64,000 bases of DNA from Hirundichthys speculiger (GCA_018398805.1 JAGFBZ010002945.1:1-64000); one strand, 5' to 3'; numbered from the stretch's first letter, positions 12,734 to 24,609 are shown. Made by a program: numbers and translations. Notes: generated from the sequence alone by a model not told the origin.

Positions 12734-12756
12734 ACTAAGGGACTGCATCCCTTAGT
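12734..12756. repeat. Perfect hairpin at the end of the 21-bp array
   Basis: ACTAAGGGA, loop CTGCA, then TCCCTTAGT: two perfectly complementary 9-base arms immediately after the last degenerate unit, followed by a T-rich tract. In a vertebrate this is not a transcription terminator. It may mark a breakpoint or a small palindromic element. Confidence 0.85.
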
Positions 12757-14147
12757 TTTTCATACATTTTTTTTTTGGTTGTATTTATTTTCTTCATCAG
12801 AACACTTCCCTTTTTTCCTTTTACTTTTTTATGGGAAAAGAAGGTGACGCTACAGATGTGTAATGCAGTCAGTGCAACAGAAATGTGTTATCAGTGCATA
12901 ATTTTCGTGTATGCTGTGGCATGTCACCCAGGCTATGAACAATATGGCGTCCTGTAAAATCATGAGACCAGAGTGTCTGTAAGCTCCTTGATCATTTTCC
13001 CAAGCCTGGCCTGACCTGTCATTTCTGACTCTGTAGTTTTAGAACCAATCCTGAACCAGTAAACTGTGAAACAGCTGTTATGCTCCTCAATGGGCGAGTG
13101 GAAAGTGTTGGACATAGTAGCACTAATTACCTCGCCTCCTTCCTCTTCTGCTGATTGATCATTCTCACCCACATATCTGTTCATCATAATGTCAACATAA
13201 ATGCCTCTTCACCTATGAACCCAACAAATGTTGAAACAAACTTAAGCGTCATGATGGATGAACAATTCTCCATCTCTGACTGTGTTGCTTCTGTCTCTCA
13301 GTTACGTTTCTTTGTGTAGCCCTGGCAGAAATAGTACAGTGAATAAAATATATGACTGCATTTGTACAATAATTAAGGAAAAGACAAGTAAAAAGTTCAT
13401 AATATAAGTTAGTTTAAAATATGCATAAATAGGTACACATACACAATGTTTAGTCAGACTGACGAAGAGCTGGATAGATAAGAGGTTTAAAAAGAAATAG
13501 TTCAAAAGAAAAACGTTTTATTGTTTCATTGTGTGTGTAATCTAACTTGCATTGGCATGTCAGTCATCTTATTTCTGTTCTGTGATTGGGTTTTAAGAGA
13601 TTAACAACCAATCCAAGCCATTGGCTTGTGGTTGGGGGTGGGACAAGTGATGTGGGTTAGTTAGTTTGTAAAGAGACATGCGGCTGGAGAAGTAGATGCA
13701 TCAGATTGCAGAGAGCATGAAGTTTTATCATCGAGGTAGACTATGCGTGGTTCTGATAATAACCTTTGTGATCTGCAACAAGGTAAAGAAGTGTGTCTTT
13801 GAGTTTTGTGCTGTAACGAACTGTTGTAGTGATAAAGACATGACATGTAAAGCTATTTAGTGGCCTACTAACTAGTGCAGCATACCATGTTAATGCGCCA
13901 TGATATTTTAATGTTTGTTCTAACAAGCTGACATTAGTTTGTCTTGAAGTAACGTTTGGTATTGTGGCTTCGTGGTTGATTAAAGGAGATGGATGCCGTG
14001 GATAGGCTGAGGTGGAGGGTTGTGCCTCGTGGATGGGTTACCTGCACTAACCTGGTCCACTGTGACAACCATTGCCCTGGATTTTGTCCTACCATTCTTA
14101 ACTGACCAACTCCGTGGGATTTGTGAGCACAAAGGGAACTTTAATGC
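12757..14147. other. Mostly unique DNA; possible short LINE relic at 13219-13330
   Basis: A plus-strand reading at 13219-13330 (SVMMDEQFSISDCVASVSQ) resembles the segment after the catalytic region of L2/CR1-type reverse transcriptases, where a 'dxxFSFxxHV' pattern is usual. It is too short to classify firmly. The remainder shows no gene. Confidence 0.35.
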
Positions 14148-14155
14148 ATGTACAT
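14148..14155. repeat. Target-site duplication, left (ATGTACAT)
   Basis: The 8-bp ATGTACAT directly before the outer hAT element is repeated exactly at 16909-16916. Confidence 0.9.
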
Positions 14156-14724
14156 CAAGGTTATTATAGTTTTGAAATTTTCTTTAGTTTTTATTTTTAT
14201 TTAGTTTTCCAGTTTGCTTTTTTATTTAAGTTTAGTTTTAGTTAGTTCAACAAGTAATTTAGTAGTTTTTAGTTTAGTTTTTATTTTGAGGAATTGACTA
14301 GTTTCAGTTTAGTTTTTTTATTTAGTTTTAGTCTTAGTTTTAGTTTTTTTCTTCTTCTTGCAGTATGCAGCAGTTTATACACCTTTTCGACTTGACTTGA
14401 AAATTGTGGACATGCGCCCCCTAGTGGCCCCGCCATAACTGGAGGGTGCGGTGCTCCATCAAGTAACCCAAACACAGCAGCGTGGAGGATCTGTTACGGA
14501 TAACACAGACATGTCTTGGATTGATGATGTTAGGCAGTGGCCTCCAGTTACAGATGAAGGTAGTTTATCGCTGTTTTTAATGATTGGTTATGGAAATAGC
14601 ATGATCTATTCCCATAATCAAACACTAAAAACTGTGGAACGCTGGCTATAACTAACGTCAACAAGCCATAAAGATTATGCTGCTGTAATGTTAACGCGAG
14701 CGGTAAATTAGGCTATGTGTTAAT

Positions 14725-16114
14725 CAGTGGCGGCTGGTGAAAAAAAATCTTGGTGGGGCTGGTGTGCCAACATTTTTCCCTGCCTAATCTAGCATAAGCA
14801 TTAAAATGAACAGTTGGAAAATGACAACAGGTCCACAATAATAATTTAATTTCAGTTTTCAGTTTCAAATAAGAAGTAACAATTTACAGCTATATTAGAC
14901 TTTATGCTATCAAATACTATACAATCAAGGGATAAATTGTCCCTCCGGAAGGATGCTGTGCAGCCTCTCCAATAAGACACCAGCTGTTGAATCCACACAG
15001 CTGTTGGGTAGCTTGATGAATCCATAGAACCGTTCCTGTATATTGTTGGGTCCATCAATGTACCTCAGTACCAGGACTAGCTGACATCATGTCCCCACAT
15101 TGCTTATTCAAAGCACCACAAAATTTAACACAATTGATTATCTTGGACACAATATTACGGTTTTATATCCACCTCTTCATGTGCCTGCCTTCTTTCAGTA
15201 ATGTGGTTGCCCATCATCTGGCTGCGTTGCTATGCTAATCTTTCCGAGCACAGCTAGCTTTACGCAGTTTTTCCATGTGAACTTTGGATCTCTCATGTTT
15301 TGAACCGTTCAGAGGTGCTTTAAGTCAGTTAGTCCAGTCTTTTTGTCCAAGTCCAATCACATCTGTCACTTCTGAAGAGGATACAGGGGAAACAGAAAAG
15401 TGCATTAGCTCCACAACCTGCCAGCCACGTCTCAGGGTTTAACCAACTCTGACAAAAACTCAGTTTGTATGATTTACCTTCGTTTACTGGAAATGTTAAT
15501 TTCAGGCTTGTCGGGTCCCAGGTTTCTCCGTCGTTTCCGTCGTTACATTTCCCAATTAGGTGGAAGCTGCTCTTGAACTCCAGTTGCCATCTCTCTCTCC
15601 TCGTCCCTTTTGTCGCCATTCTCTCCCTCGTCGCCGTATTTTTTTTTCTCCCGACGTAGGACAGAGTCTGGGAGTCGCTCTACGAAATAAAACTACCGCT
15701 GGCCCTTCACGTAGCTCTAGCTCATAAACCCTCACGCATTTTACGTAGCTGTTGGGGCGACATTTCCAGCGCCCCATCGGCATTAAATTCGGTTGACGTT
15801 GATAGGCCAATTATCAATCATGTTTACCTAGCAACCATAACCGGATTGGCTATTTAACTGCAGGTCAGGGGCGCTTTGCCGAGCGCCCCGTGAGAGAATG
15901 ACGCACTGTAGGTCGATGGACATTCACTGTTTAATGAGTGTCAGTGGGTGGAAATGTTGTTTAAATTATTTAAATCGCATGTAGGCACACACATACTATT
16001 AATTAATCTGATGCTGATCAAAAAAATAAATAAAAATAAAATAGAATAAATATTTTTCCCCTCCACAGCTGGTGGGGCGGCGCCCCAGCGCCCCCTATGG
16101 GCCAGCCGCCTCTG
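14725..16114 (-). mobile_element. hAT-superfamily transposon nested inside the first
   Basis: The left end is CAGTGGCGGCTGG and the right end reverse-complements to CAGAGGCGGCTGG. They are flanked by exact GTGTTAAT at 14717-14724 and 16115-16122, an 8-bp duplication diagnostic of hAT-type transposition. The 1,390 bp are too short for a full transposase. A minus-strand exon with a TTF-type zinc-finger-like core remains inside. Confidence 0.9.
15329..15619 (-). pseudogene. hAT transposase N-terminal fragment (TTF-type zinc finger)
   Basis: An open minus frame of 96 residues, within the nested hAT element. It contains SWLNPETWLAGCGANALFC followed by FPCILF. This is the pattern of the TTF/ZMYM-type zinc finger at the start of many hAT transposases: a tryptophan-rich lead, then C-x-ALFCFPC-xLF. 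The catalytic RNase-H-like domain and the dimerisation domain are absent, so the copy cannot make transposase. It would have to be mobilised by a related autonomous element elsewhere. Confidence 0.65.
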
Positions 16115-16916
16115 GTGTTAATGTTATATTTAATTTATTTTATCATTCTCCTAAGTCATTCATTCATTCATTCATTGATTTATAGGCTTGTGCTAGTGCC
16201 GAGGGCTACAGTAGCCTCATACTGCTGTTCTTTCGGCCAGAATCGTCCGGGACCTCAGCGAGACTATGAATAGTACGAGATTGAATGTTAACGAAAACTC
16301 ACCCGGCTGTATTCATTTGGAACAAAGTCCTTTCTGTTGATATTTTTTCACCCACGTCTTCCTAACTTCTTGTTCTGCAAACAAGGCAGTCTTCGTGCAT
16401 ACTTTCTTCTTCCATTGTCGAATTTTCACACCATTGTTGGCACAGTTTATGACGGATCATTATTCCCACTCGACCGACTCGACATTATAAAAATATATAT
16501 TTGTAGAAAGAGAAAAACACTGGTTAATCTGCGAGCCGGTGAAAGTGTCGCTCTGTAGCTCCCTCCAGCAATGGCGGACGGGGTACTTCCGGGGGGCTGC
16601 CCCGAAAAGGTCTATATCCGCTATGCTGCCCCCTCTCTGGAGGGAGGGTATCATAGCGGCTGCTGCAGGACAGGCAGTAATCTCTATGGCAGTAATCGAG
16701 GGAGAAAACGAAACGACAACGAAAACGAAGCTGAATTTATCTACAGTTCAGTTTAGTTTTAGTTAGTTTTACATCCTTCATTGTAGTTTTTATTTAGTTT
16801 TCGTTTTTTTTTTAATTGTAGTTTTTATTTTTATTTCAGTTAACTGAAATATTTTTTCATTGCTAGTTTTAGTTTTAGTCTTAGTTTTCGTTAACTATAA
16901 TAACCCTGATGTACAT

Positions 16917-17227
16917 TTTATTTCTGCTCAGCTTTGAGTGAAATGGCCATAACAATTTGTAGGCCTCACTGCACCTAAGCGTCGAGACAGGCCTGCAGCG
17001 GTAAAAATATTATTTGGAACTTGAGTGTGTGAATTCATGGAGTATTGATTAGACTATTTATTTAGACTGGGTTTACTTGGTTTGAAGAAATTTGAAATGG
17101 TGCGATTGTTATTATTATTTTTCTTACCTGTGTGTTTTTCATTTCATTTCAAGAGGCCATTTTATTTTAAGAAAACATTTATTTCTTTTTATATGTTAAA
17201 TAAATACCCAATTGGAAACCTTTACAT
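16917..17227. other. Unique spacer
   Basis: AT-rich DNA between the hAT element and the duplicated segment; nothing recognised. Confidence 0.5.
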
Positions 17228-18514
17228 AAAGCTACAGTTATGGTGGTGGTCCTTATTAATTTAAATAGAAAGTGTTCGTAGTCAAAATAATTTGCATAAG
17301 AACTCAGGCCCTGTCTCATTTAATTGGTTACATGAGACTAAGGTTACATTTGCAACATCAGTAAATCCAGATGTATCTTTTCCAGTCTCCCACCATCCCC
17401 TCCTACAGAGCATGGTTAAATCTTACCTCCATTACTGCAGTCATTTTCCTGCAGCTCTTCCAACATGCACTGAGATCCTACAGATGGTTCAGATCGTAGC
17501 AGAGTATCTGGAGCTTAATTAACCAACAAGAACACGTGTAACTGTTATTCACTGAACTCCTCTGGTCAACAGATTGAATTCATCCCCACTCTTGGCATTT
17601 GCAAAGATTTCTGGATCTGCAGTAGCAGTTTAAACTCATACAGGCTTCTGCTCCATCTCGTTCCACTAAATTCCTCTCGGGAAGATGTCTGGTGTTTACT
17701 GACTTCTGTCCTCCTTCTGAACCCTTGTCTGTCTCTGGTACTGACATCACCAGGACCGTTAACATTCGAAATGTCACCGTCCATTCATGCTGCCACTTCA
17801 ACAGACCAAACCCAGAGACCACTGATTTTATAAAAGGAACAGGACAAACCCCCAATGATGTCATCCATAGGTTTTCTAAAGATTGTTTTTCAAGCATCTC
17901 TTTAAGCTTCTTAAGCTCCCTGCATGACACCACATTGGTAGAAACTGACACTGTCCAACCGAGGTTGTGGATGGATGATAGCTGTAACACGCCCACCTTA
18001 GTTCAGTTACCACAACGTAGTCTTTTTAGCTTGGCAGACTTAGTTTATTACTGTTACCTTACATTCATTCTGATCCAATCTGTCCAAACATCCTCATTTC
18101 AGACATCTGAAATGAGTCCTGCCAGAGCTGAGACAAGGACTAACAGTACTCTGCTGGGATTCATTGCCACACCTAGGCTGGTCAGCTGCTCGGTCACTAG
18201 GTGAACCTGTCACAGGCAACCGAGCAACAGTGGGTCCCAACGGAGCTCTGAAAGTCCTCAGTTCAGCTCTGGTAACCCTCATTATGGCCTGGGTTGGTCA
18301 CTCGGCAAGCTACTTGTAGGAAACTGAGCAGAATGGAGTATCATCAACTACCCATTGGTTAATGGTCCGTCAGTGAACTTGGAAGGGCCCTAACATGGTC
18401 TCAGGTTAACGGACTGTCTATTTTATAGCTCTTTACTAGTCTTATTGACTACCCAAAGCATTTTACACTACCAGCTGCATTTATCCATTCACACACATCA
18501 TTATACAGCATTAT
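17228..18514. repeat. Duplicated segment, copy 1
   Basis: It aligns end to end with 18918-20228. The first kilobase differs by many substitutions and short indels. From about 18225 to 18514 the two copies appear identical over roughly 290 bp. It ends at ATTATTAGT exactly where a transposon-like sequence starts. No protein domain was recognised in either copy; the 138-170-residue frames are not preserved intact in copy 2. Confidence 0.9.
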
Positions 18515-18780
18515 TAGTAGGGATCGACCGATTATCGGCCGGACCGATTATCGGAGCCGATATTTGGCATTTTTACGTATATCGGCATCGGCCTTTTTTT
18601 AATCCAACGGGCCGATTTAAAACTAAATTATTTTGGCTCGGATGCCGCTGCGCTTCTCTGCCCCGCTCACAGCGCCGCCGCCATCTTGATTGCGCAATCC
18701 AAGCACATAGACACAAAGCCAATCAGAAGCTGAAACTGTTTGCAAGGTCCTCAAACACGGCGGAGAGATAAATGTTCTCG
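18515..18780 (+). mobile_element. Truncated DNA transposon end (ATCGGCCGATA type)
   Basis: It begins AGGGATCGACCGATTATCGG and continues with multiple ATCGG/CCGAT palindromic words, then a GC-rich core. This resembles the left end of a dispersed fish DNA transposon. No matching right end was found before copy 2 of the duplication, so it is a fragment, or its right end was lost when the duplication formed. Confidence 0.55.
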
Positions 18781-18917
18781 TGTGGAGAAGCTCCAGTGTG
18801 GACGAATGTGTCAAAGGTATGTTGGAAACTCCTGAAATTGTAATAAACAACCCAGTCCTCTGCATGTCACAACTACTAAATAACGTTACTATGAGCAGAA
18901 TGAAACCGTAATAAACG

Positions 18918-20228
18918 TATAAAGCTACAGCTCATGGTGGTGGTCCTTACGCGTTGAATTTAAATAGAAAGCTGTTCGTGTCAAAAAATTTGCATAAGAA
19001 CTCAGGCCCTGTCTCATTTAATTGGTTACATGAGACTAAGTGTTACATTTGCAACATCAGTAAATCCAGATGTAATCTTTTCCAGTCTCCCACCATCCCC
19101 TCCACAGAGATGGTTAAATCTTACGTCCATTACTGCAGTCATTTTCCTGCAGCTCTTCAAAACATGCACTGAGATCCTACAGATGGTTCAGATGTAGCAA
19201 GATCGGAGCTTAATAAACCAAAGGAAACACGTGTAATTGAAGTTCACTGAAATCCTCTGGTCAACAGATTGAATTCATCCCCACTCTTGGCAATATTGCA
19301 GAATTTCTGGATCTCAAGTAGCAGTTTTAATATAAGGCATTACTGTCTCCATTCGTTCCACTAAAATTCCTCTCAGGGAAGATGTCTGGTGTTTACTGAC
19401 TTCTGTCCTCATTTTAACCCTTGTTTCTCAAGACACTGACATCACCAGGACTCGTTAACATTCGAAATGTCAATGTCCATTCATGCTGCCACTTCAACAG
19501 ACCAAACCCAGAGAGGTTCACTGTGTGGAAAACCACTGATTTTATAAAAGGAACAGGACAAACCCCCAATGATGTCATCCATAGGTTTTCTAAAGATTGT
19601 TTTTCAAGCATCTCTTTAAGCTTTTAAGCTCCCTGCATGACACCACATTGGTAGAAACTGACACTGTCCAACTGAGGTTGTGGATGGATGATAGCTGTAA
19701 CACGCCCACCTTAGTTCAGTTACCACAAACGTAGTCTTCTTAACTTGGCAGACTTAGTTTATTACTGTTAACTTACATTCATTCTGATCCAATCTGTCCA
19801 AAATCCTGACATCTGAAAGAGTCCTGCCATTTTTTTTTTTGAGGCTGAGACAAGTGACTAACAGTACCTACACCTAGCCACACCTAGGCTGGTCAGCTGC
19901 TCGGTCACCAGGTGAACCTGTCACAGGCAACCGAGCAACAGTGGGTCCCAACGGAGCTCTGAAAGTCCTCAGTTCAGCTCTGGTAACCCTCATTATGGCC
20001 TGGGTTGGTCACTCGGCAAGCTACTTGTAGGAAACTGAGCAGAATGGAGTATCATCAACTACCCATTGGTTAATGGTCCGTCAGTGAACTTGGAAGGGCC
20101 CTAACATGGTCTCAGGTTAACGGACTGTCTATTTTATAGCTCTTTACTAGTCTTATTGACTACCCAAAGCATTTTACACTACCAGCTGCATTTATCCATT
20201 CACACACATCATTATACAGCATTATTAG
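18918..20228. repeat. Duplicated segment, copy 2
   Basis: Counterpart of 17228-18514 at a period of about 1.7 kb in the same orientation. It has an extra 9-bp AGGTTCACT-type insertion near 19516 and a T10 tract near 19830 relative to copy 1. It continues past ATTATTAGT into unique DNA (TCTGTAGAAATC), whereas copy 1 switches to transposon sequence. Confidence 0.9.
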
Positions 20229-21180
20229 TCTGTAGAAATCTACACAGATATCTTGAAGGTCACTTGACTGCTGCAGGAGGTAGAAGCTGATGAGCTAGTG
20301 GCAGTCCAGCTGGTGTCCTCCAGTTACCCCTACCAGCAGCCTTCAGCGAGAGCCAGCTTAAGGCCATTAAGGTGAGGTGTAGTGTGGACCCCAATGTAGG
20401 AGATTATGGAGGCAGGAGTAATTACCAGAAGTCCTTTAATTGAACAAAAAGTGCTACATAGGTGGGAAATCCAGAAAGGACAAATACTGACCAAGCAAAA
20501 GATCCAAATAGCAAAGTCAATGACAGGGACATGAAGAGGCAGCAGCAGGGAAAAGTGGACAGACAAGACAATATATCAACACGGGCTGATGACATGCAGG
20601 TGTAAACAATCATGGGAGATGGCACCAAGTGGAGTCAAACAGAACTAAACACATAAAGTAATTGTCTGTTTCTCAAATAACCTGCTTGTCAGTACTTGTG
20701 TTCCTGTGTACGTCATCACTCTCAACTGAAGTGAAGTAGTGATCCAATTCTGAAGTCTGCATCCAGACAGGTCGTTCAGTAGAAATCCCCAGATGTAGTA
20801 AAGGTGCATCCAGTGTAGAGTTATGTAACTGAGCTGGAAATGTCAGTTGTCCATGTCAACCAACCAGCAGCAGTAATGGTGGAGGAGAATGGAATAAAAG
20901 AGCATTGCAACTTCAAATTTGTGGTTAATTGATCACAATAGAGTCTATTATAAGATGTATTCGACATTGTCGTATTTTTTTTTACCAATGTTTATTTGTA
21001 ACTGGCTGAAATACAAAAGCATAAAAGCCGTTAAAAACACATAATATAAATTAACGGTTACAGACTCATATACCAAAGAGTCATATTAAACTTCAGAGTG
21101 TTTATTTTATCCTCAGTCAAATTGTAGATGTTTGTAAATACTTGTATGCATTTGGTACCATTTTTCAAGCATGCCTTGTT
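20229..21180. other. No recognised feature
   Basis: Mixed unique DNA with a T-rich tract near 20975. The open frames are under 80 residues and lack domains. Confidence 0.5.
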
Positions 21181-21209
21181 AATTGTGGTTCAGACGTTGG
21201 CTGATATGA

Positions 21210-21330
21210 ACCTGATCAAGGGTTCTTCCTCTTAGAGGGGAGTTTTTCCTTGCCACTGTTTAGCCTAAAGGTTTTTCTCCCACTAGGGGGAGTTTTTTTT
21301 TTTACTTGCTATTGTTTCTTTAATCAAGAG
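21210..21330 (+). mobile_element. LINE 3' UTR-like fragment
   Basis: GGGTTCTTCCTCTTAGAGGG followed by GAGTTTTTCCTTGCCACTG is a phrase typical of fish L2-type LINE 3' untranslated regions. A related phrase occurs at 51480 in this window. No coding part is attached. Confidence 0.5.
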
Positions 21331-21394
21331 TTAATGATATTACTTATAATTAATAATATTTGCTCAGGGGTCATGTAATAGTTTTGTAACAGAC

Positions 21395-21632
21395 GCTACT
21401 CCGACTTCATCCCACGGACCAAAGACATGCATGTCAAGTTAATTGGTGGTAAATTGCCGGTAGGAGTGATTGTGAGTGTGCATGGTTGTTCGTCTACATG
21501 TGGCCCTGCGATGGACTGGTTACCTGTCCAGGTGTACCCCTGCCTTTCGCCCAAAGAGAGCTGGATAGACTCCAGCAGATCCCCGTGACCCTGCAGAGGA
21601 TTAAGCGGCATAGATGATGGATGGATGGATGA
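21395..21632 (-). mobile_element. Dispersed teleost repeat with an ATGG simple tail
   Basis: Contains the widely dispersed fish phrase with CTGTCCAGGTGTACCCCTGC, then CTCCAGCAGATCCCCGTGAC, ending in GATTAAGCGGCATAGATGAT and (ATGG)n. The simple-sequence tail suggests a non-LTR-mobilised element. The class is uncertain. Confidence 0.55.
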
Positions 21633-22124
21633 ATTGAAATACGTGTTAGCCTGCTAGCTGAGCTGCGACCCTATCAAGTACACAGCTTTTCCAATTTGCA
21701 GAAAGTCGTCCCGTCCTCAGGACTTCATACTTGGTAAGTACGACTTGGAAGAATGTCCTTCAAAGTACACAAGTACAGACTCTGCTTACCTGGAATTGAG
21801 AAACAGTCATAGGCTTTCAATGTAAAACAGGAAATAGACATGAAGACAGAACACAAGTCAAACCAACAAAAGAGCACAAGAAAACCAAGGTTGAAACCTA
21901 AACGAAGACTCAGATAATAAGAAAAACTAAGATAATGAAACCAAGACCATGACACAGGTCAATCCCAGAACATGAATAGAACAGAAAATAGTGCGTTTTC
22001 ACCTCATGTTAATTTAATTAAACTTTTTTTTTTCTTTCTTGTATTTATTCAGAAGCAATTTACCCTGCAACAATATAGTTTTGATTTGGGGATTAATAAA
22101 GTACTGTATGGTTTAGTTCAGTTC
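21633..22124. other. No recognised feature
   Basis: AT-rich DNA with a CTTTTTTTTTTCTTTCTT tract at about 22022. Nothing coding was recognised. Confidence 0.45.
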
Positions 22125-22400
22125 CCAGATCTGTGTCTTTCTGGTCGATAGAGGGTTCCTCTCATTCTTCCAGGCAAAGTAAACAGGATCACCACTTCTG
22201 TAGCCGTCAGTCCTGATCTTTTAAAATGAAGGGAACATTTCATGTGAGGTTGGAGGTCCCATTTTGACCTTCCTCTTAAGTCGAATCAGTGCCTTCTATC
22301 TTCTCTGCACAGAGAGGTCTTTCGGCTGCTTTGCCCACATCATGTCCATCATGAAGGTATAGATATGTAGCTTCTGTGCTTGGGATCTATGTGATCTGTA
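22125..22400 (-). pseudogene. Decayed coding fragment B, homologous to 10375-10640
   Basis: Counterpart of fragment A, about 11.7 kb away. The minus-strand core reads DGYRSGDPVYFAWKNERN, with a stop 5' of it. The shared core supports common descent from a coding sequence, either a dispersed retroelement or an old gene duplication. Function not recognised. Confidence 0.4.
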
Positions 22401-23517
22401 CTCCTCAGCATCGCGGTACTACACCTTGGTTGGTCGAAGATAGAAAATGATGTAAGATGAATGATCTGTATTGCTTGTCTTGACTTGTTGTTCTCCTCGC
22501 CAGAGAGGGTCATGTCCATTAAAAAAGCCCCAAATGCAACACTCTACTGCCACTCTGGTAGCCTCTATTCAAACCATATCATTTAAAGTAAGAATAATTT
22601 TGCTCTGTAAGCTTTTTATTCACAACTCAGAAGTCAATGAAAATGCTAAGTAGCTAATTTGACAGTAAGCTGTTTGACACCATAGACTTATGTCACTCAA
22701 AAGACCACGCCCCTAACTGAGCATAAATTTGTGATTCAGTTTGAGGGACATAAAAATTCACCCCAGTTGTCACGGACTTAAAATCTAGCTATGGAGACCA
22801 AACCTGTTTTGTACCAGACTGTAAGTTGATTTCTGCTGCACAGTTGGACATTTTAACATTTTAATAGATGTTTGAAGCCACCCCTAGTGTCCAGTAGAGG
22901 AATTGCAATTTCCTTCACTTCATGCCAGATGTAGAGCCTTGAGGTGAGCATGGTCTCAACATGACAAGTCTTAGAGTCTTTCTTTACCTCTGTCATGGAT
23001 GAGGATGCAATGAGCTCATTTACACGACTGGATGCTCAGCTTCAGATGGACCACTGCTGATTTTCAGCTCGGGAGTCTGCAGTGGGATGAGCGCTTACGA
23101 AAGAGAAGTGGTCCTCACCTTTACAGTTCCAGCTTTTGCTTCACTGCCATGGTTTTATTATCACAGTTTCATGACTCATTTGATCAGCTTAGTCATGCAA
23201 AACCAAAATTATGCCTGGTCCAACACCTGTCACCCAGACAGGAGAGATCTTTCAAAAGTCACATTTACTGGTATCAGATTTGTTTGAGATGAGTCTGTGC
23301 AGTGCATTTTTTAATGCAATGGAATCAAACCACCTCCTCTCACAGGCAGACGACTGCTCCCCTTAGTGAGTCACAGTCCCAAAGTCAGGTGGCATTTTCA
23401 TTAGTTGCTAACATAAGTTGTCAACAAAATCACCAACAATACCTTGTGAAGGTAGTCCTACTGCTGATGCTGTCAAACATGAGTCTGATAGCCCTGGTTG
23501 TAGAGAACCCAACTGAC
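22401..23517. other. Downstream flank of gprc6a, no gene recognised
   Basis: Contains the probable 3' UTR of gprc6a on minus just below 23518. The short plus frames (60-86 residues) have no domain. Confidence 0.45.
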
Positions 23518-24609
23518 TCACATGCTAACGCTTCTACTGAGGCAGCGTGATGTGGCTTGAGATCTGCCTGAACCCAAGCAGTTGCCTCCAACTGCTTGGA
23601 CCATGGGGGGTTCGGTAGGACTCTTAGAGGGTTTGGAGCAGGGTGAAGGACTGGACTGCTGGCTAGACTCTGAACTCTCAGAAATGGTCACAGAATCTGA
23701 GGCTTTTCTGGAATATTCATACAGATTCTTCCTGAAGGCGCTGGTGGTGTTCTGATCCTTCTTAAAAAGGATGATGTAGCACTTTGGGAGGAAGTGGCAA
23801 CTGAGGATGCCGTAGTTGGAGATGAGGATGACCACCATCTCTACAGCAGGCAGGTACACCCCTTTGGTGGTGACGTAGATGGGAATGAAGAGCAACCAGG
23901 AGACCAGGTAGAGCAGCATACTGAAGGTGATGAACCGGGCTTCGTTGTACTGTTCAGGCAGTTTACGGCCTTTGTAAGCACAGATGAAGCAGATGAAAGC
24001 CAGGATGGCAATATAGCCCAGCATCACCCCGAACGCCACATAGGAGCCCTCATGACAGTCCTCCAGCACTTCAGTCTGACCAATAGTGACGTGTTTGAAC
24101 GGGCTTTTTAGGACCAGCCAGCAGATGCAGGTGGCCACCTGACAGCCCATACAGAGGCCGATAACGGCATAGGGCTGGTAGAACCGCTGCAGGACTTCTG
24201 GCATCTCTGGGTTGAACCGGAATGCCAGAAGGATCTTTAGACTCTTGACCAAGATGCAGGAGACACACAGAGTGAAGCTGATTCCAAACAGCACCTGCCG
24301 GGCCTTGCACTGCAGACCGCTGGGCTTGCCCACGAACAGCACGGCGCTGACATAGGAAGCCACCAGAGACAGGAGGATGACGTGGCTCAGAGGCCCTCCG
24401 GCAGCCTTCACCACCGGAGTGTCCCGTCGATGCAGGAACAGAGCCGACACCAGCAGGGCCAGCAGGATGCCCAGCGCAGAGAAGCTCAGCAGCACCACAG
24501 GCGAAGCTGTCCTTCCAGGAGAAGAAGCGCAGGGCCTTACGAGTGCAGCTGGAGCTGCCCTGGGGAGACCACTCGGTGCTGGAGTTGCAGCTCAGACACT
24601 GGTCCATAT
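23518..24609 (-). CDS. gprc6a: gprc6a exon 6: linker end, seven-transmembrane domain and tail, one-base frame break
   Basis: Acceptor CCCCCAG|AT at 24609. The first 36 codons ([18 protein letters not shown] through FFSWKDSFA) complete the Cys-rich domain. One extra base at about 24499 then shifts the frame. The downstream frame runs 326 codons without a stop: TM1 [20 protein letters not shown], the class-C loop [13 protein letters not shown]3 with [22 protein letters not shown]5 [18 protein letters not shown], the G-protein-contact loop [14 protein letters not shown], and TM7 ending FLPKCY. A Ser/Pro-rich tail ends at the TGA at 23520-23518. The perfectly preserved frame after the slip makes an assembly or very recent indel likely. 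Confidence 0.92.

Larger units (their letters stand above)
14156..16908. mobile_element. hAT-superfamily transposon (outer), with a nested hAT
   Basis: The ends are CAAGGTTATTATAGTT on the left and, reverse-complemented, CAGGGTTATTATAGTT on the right: an inverted repeat of about 16 bp. An exact 8-bp target duplication (ATGTACAT) fits the hAT superfamily. Both subterminal regions are rich in TTTAGTTTTAGTTTTTATT words in opposite orientation. It is interrupted by the element at 14725-16114, leaving about 1.36 kb of its own sequence. No intact transposase is visible, so it is non-autonomous. Confidence 0.88.

Noticed and set aside
12734..12756. Rho-independent-type terminator (hairpin plus T run)
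   Set aside because: The genome is vertebrate; the hairpin is kept only as a structural palindrome.
17692..18204. 170-codon ORF in the duplicated segment as a gene
   Set aside because: The frame is not preserved in the second copy and no domain is recognisable.
23518..24498. OlfC/vomeronasal receptor or CaSR identity for the class C receptor
   Set aside because: The [21 protein letters not shown] and [15 protein letters not shown] blocks fit GPRC6A better; a single gene, not a tandem OlfC cluster, is present.
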